Below, in pieces: positions 62,885-64,000 of a stretch of DNA of 64,000 nucleotides. Position 1 is the stretch's first letter; every line of letters begins with the position of its first letter. Under the pieces are notes generated by a model. That model did not search any database. It was not told the origin of the DNA and saw only the letters and a list, made by a program, of their open reading frames with translations. The DNA comes from Hydrogenophilales bacterium (GTDB lineage: Bacteria > Pseudomonadota > Gammaproteobacteria > Burkholderiales > Thiobacillaceae): NCBI GenBank assembly GCA_016703155.1, contig JADJCP010000012.1, positions 49,381 through 113,380 of the forward strand, in the 5' to 3' direction. The translations under genes and the position numbers were made by a program.

Positions 62885-64000
62885 AAGGCTGAGGCGGCTG
62901 CCAGGTTTGCGTTGCTGTTCAAGGCGACGACGAGATCGGCCCCGGAGGCGCCACCCGTGGCAGTACCTATCAACACACCACCATAGGTGATATTGCCTGC
63001 GTTAAAACCGATTTGACCCGGCGCGCTGCCTTCGTGGCGAATCGACAGTACGTCCTCGGACGCTTGCCCTCCACTGTAAATGGATACAGACAGGGCGCCG
63101 GATGCAAAATCCAGCGAATCGACATCACTGACCGCCGCGCCCACGCCTTGGTCGATCACGACGGGGCCATCACCCGGGTGTAGGTGACTGTCTCCCCGAC
63201 AAATTACCGATAACCGGCGCCTCATTGACATTGATGATGGCCACCGCGATCGCCTGGCTATCCGTGCCGCCATTGCCGTCGCTCACCTGCACCGTGACGT
63301 CGTAAACGTTGTTGCCACCCGTATCCGTCGGCGCTTCGTAGTCCGGAGCACTGACGAAGCTCAGAACGCCGGACGAAGCGTCGACACTCAACAGCGCCTG
63401 GTCGGCGCCGCCGGAAATCGAGTAGGTCAGCGTCTGCGCCGGAAGGTCGGTATCCGTGGCGGTGACGCTGGTCACGGCGCTGGTGTTCTCGGCGACGCTG
63501 ACCGACGCCGTCGCACCGCCGCCGTTCGAGGTGATGACAGGCGCCGTATTGGGACCGCTAGCCGTCACATCCTTGGGCAAAATTCGGAGGTAGCCCCGTA
63601 GCCTACAACGCCCAGATCAACCGTCGCCGTGGCGCTGATGACATGACCCACGGTAACCGACACACCGGCAAGCACCGTGTTGAAGCTGGCGTTGCCGCTG
63701 CCGTCGGTGGTCACGTCCGCGAATCCGAGGTAGGTCTGGCCTTCGCCGTGGCCCGAGGCATCGGCAGCGGGTGAAGAGAAGAATTCGATGCGGAAATTGG
63801 TGCCAACCGTGGAGTTCAGCGTGCCGGCGACGGTCGTATTGCCGCCGGAGGATACCGCGCTGGTCAGCACCGGGAAGTTTTGCAGGCCGTTGGCGCCCGC
63901 GTCGACATCGTCCGCGTCGTTGAGTGTCAGGCCATCGTCGCCCAGATCAATGCCCAGGCCGCTGTTGCCGTATATGGCATTGCCCAGCACGGCGATGTTG
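62884..64000 (-). CDS. Giant cadherin-like repeat adhesin, upstream segment, several frameshifts, runs off the window
   Basis: The upstream part is split into three frames. The first (to about 63580) is LGNAIYGNSGLGIDLGDDGL and TNFRIEFFSSPAADASGHGE, typical of parallel-beta-helix and CSLREA-type surface proteins. The second has one complete cadherin-like repeat (APDYEAPTDTGGNNVYDVTV). The third has GDGPVVIDQGVGAAVSDVDS. Single-base homopolymer changes near 63577-63585, 63174, 63196 and 62884 explain every break. The N-terminus lies beyond base 64000, so the total protein exceeds 3,190 residues and its secretion signal is not visible. Confidence 0.8.

Overview
The window is GC-rich (by eye a little over 60%), densely packed proteobacterial DNA, and nearly all of it concerns nitrogen acquisition. 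The nif gene set (nifHDKT, a NafY-type protein, an LRV protein, nifENX, iscA-nifU-nifS, nifV-cysE-nifW-nifZ-nifM, nifF) has the content and local order known from Azotobacter/Pseudomonas-type diazotrophs. This points to a gamma- or possibly beta-proteobacterium with a molybdenum nitrogenase. I cannot name the genus from sequence alone.

Layout. 1-2007: PEP carboxylase (minus strand, 3' part outside the window). 2428-4987: a secreted DUF1800/DUF1501 pair. 5169-11187: urea ABC transporter urtABCDE. 11195-16424: urease operon ureDABCEFG. 16438-21781 (minus): nifV, a small ORF, cysE, a TPR-like protein, nifW, nifZ, nifM, an Rrf2 regulator and a hemerythrin. 22019-24207 (plus): an accessory block with a c-type cytochrome lipoprotein, a HigBA toxin-antitoxin pair and a nuclease-like gene, sitting between nifV and nifS. 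24262-26741 (minus): iscA, nifU, nifS, divergent from nifF (27074-27619). 27827-30515: a STAS protein and a SulP-STAS-cNMP transporter. 31013-31875: a small secreted protein and a flavin reductase. 32098-41222 (minus): a long nifE-N-X operon ending in ferredoxins, small nif-associated proteins of unknown function, a second NifZ-like protein, a nitroreductase and a second TPR-like protein. 41521-49415 (minus): nifHDKT-fdxN-nafY-orf90, then lrv-orf320. 49718-51550 (plus): draT followed by a SIR2-like protein. 51986-52837: HDOD protein. 52883-64000 (minus): a diguanylate cyclase overlapping the 3' end of a giant cadherin-like repeat adhesin that runs out of the window.

How it works together. Urea is imported by Urt and hydrolysed by urease; N2 is reduced by NifHDK. 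FeMo-co is built by NifU/S/IscA, NifE/N/X/V and the carriers. Electrons come from flavodoxin and several ferredoxins. DraT can ADP-ribosylate the conserved NifH arginine. Six sigma-54 (-24/-12) promoters are readable, before nifH, lrv, nifE, iscA, nifF and nifV. Four NifA-type TGT-N10-ACA sites accompany them, one apparently shared by iscA and nifF. A further AT-rich element (core TCATATTGA in transcription orientation) recurs in the nif promoters.

Two window-wide features matter to any reader. First, hairpin-forming dispersed repeats of several families fill the intergenic gaps, often directly after stop codons, and some lie inside reading frames. Second, several otherwise intact genes (DUF1800, ureC, ureG, the nitroreductase, the adhesin) carry one-base indels, mostly in homopolymers. 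These look more like sequencing errors than biology. The lesion in nifN is different: about 25 conserved residues are missing.
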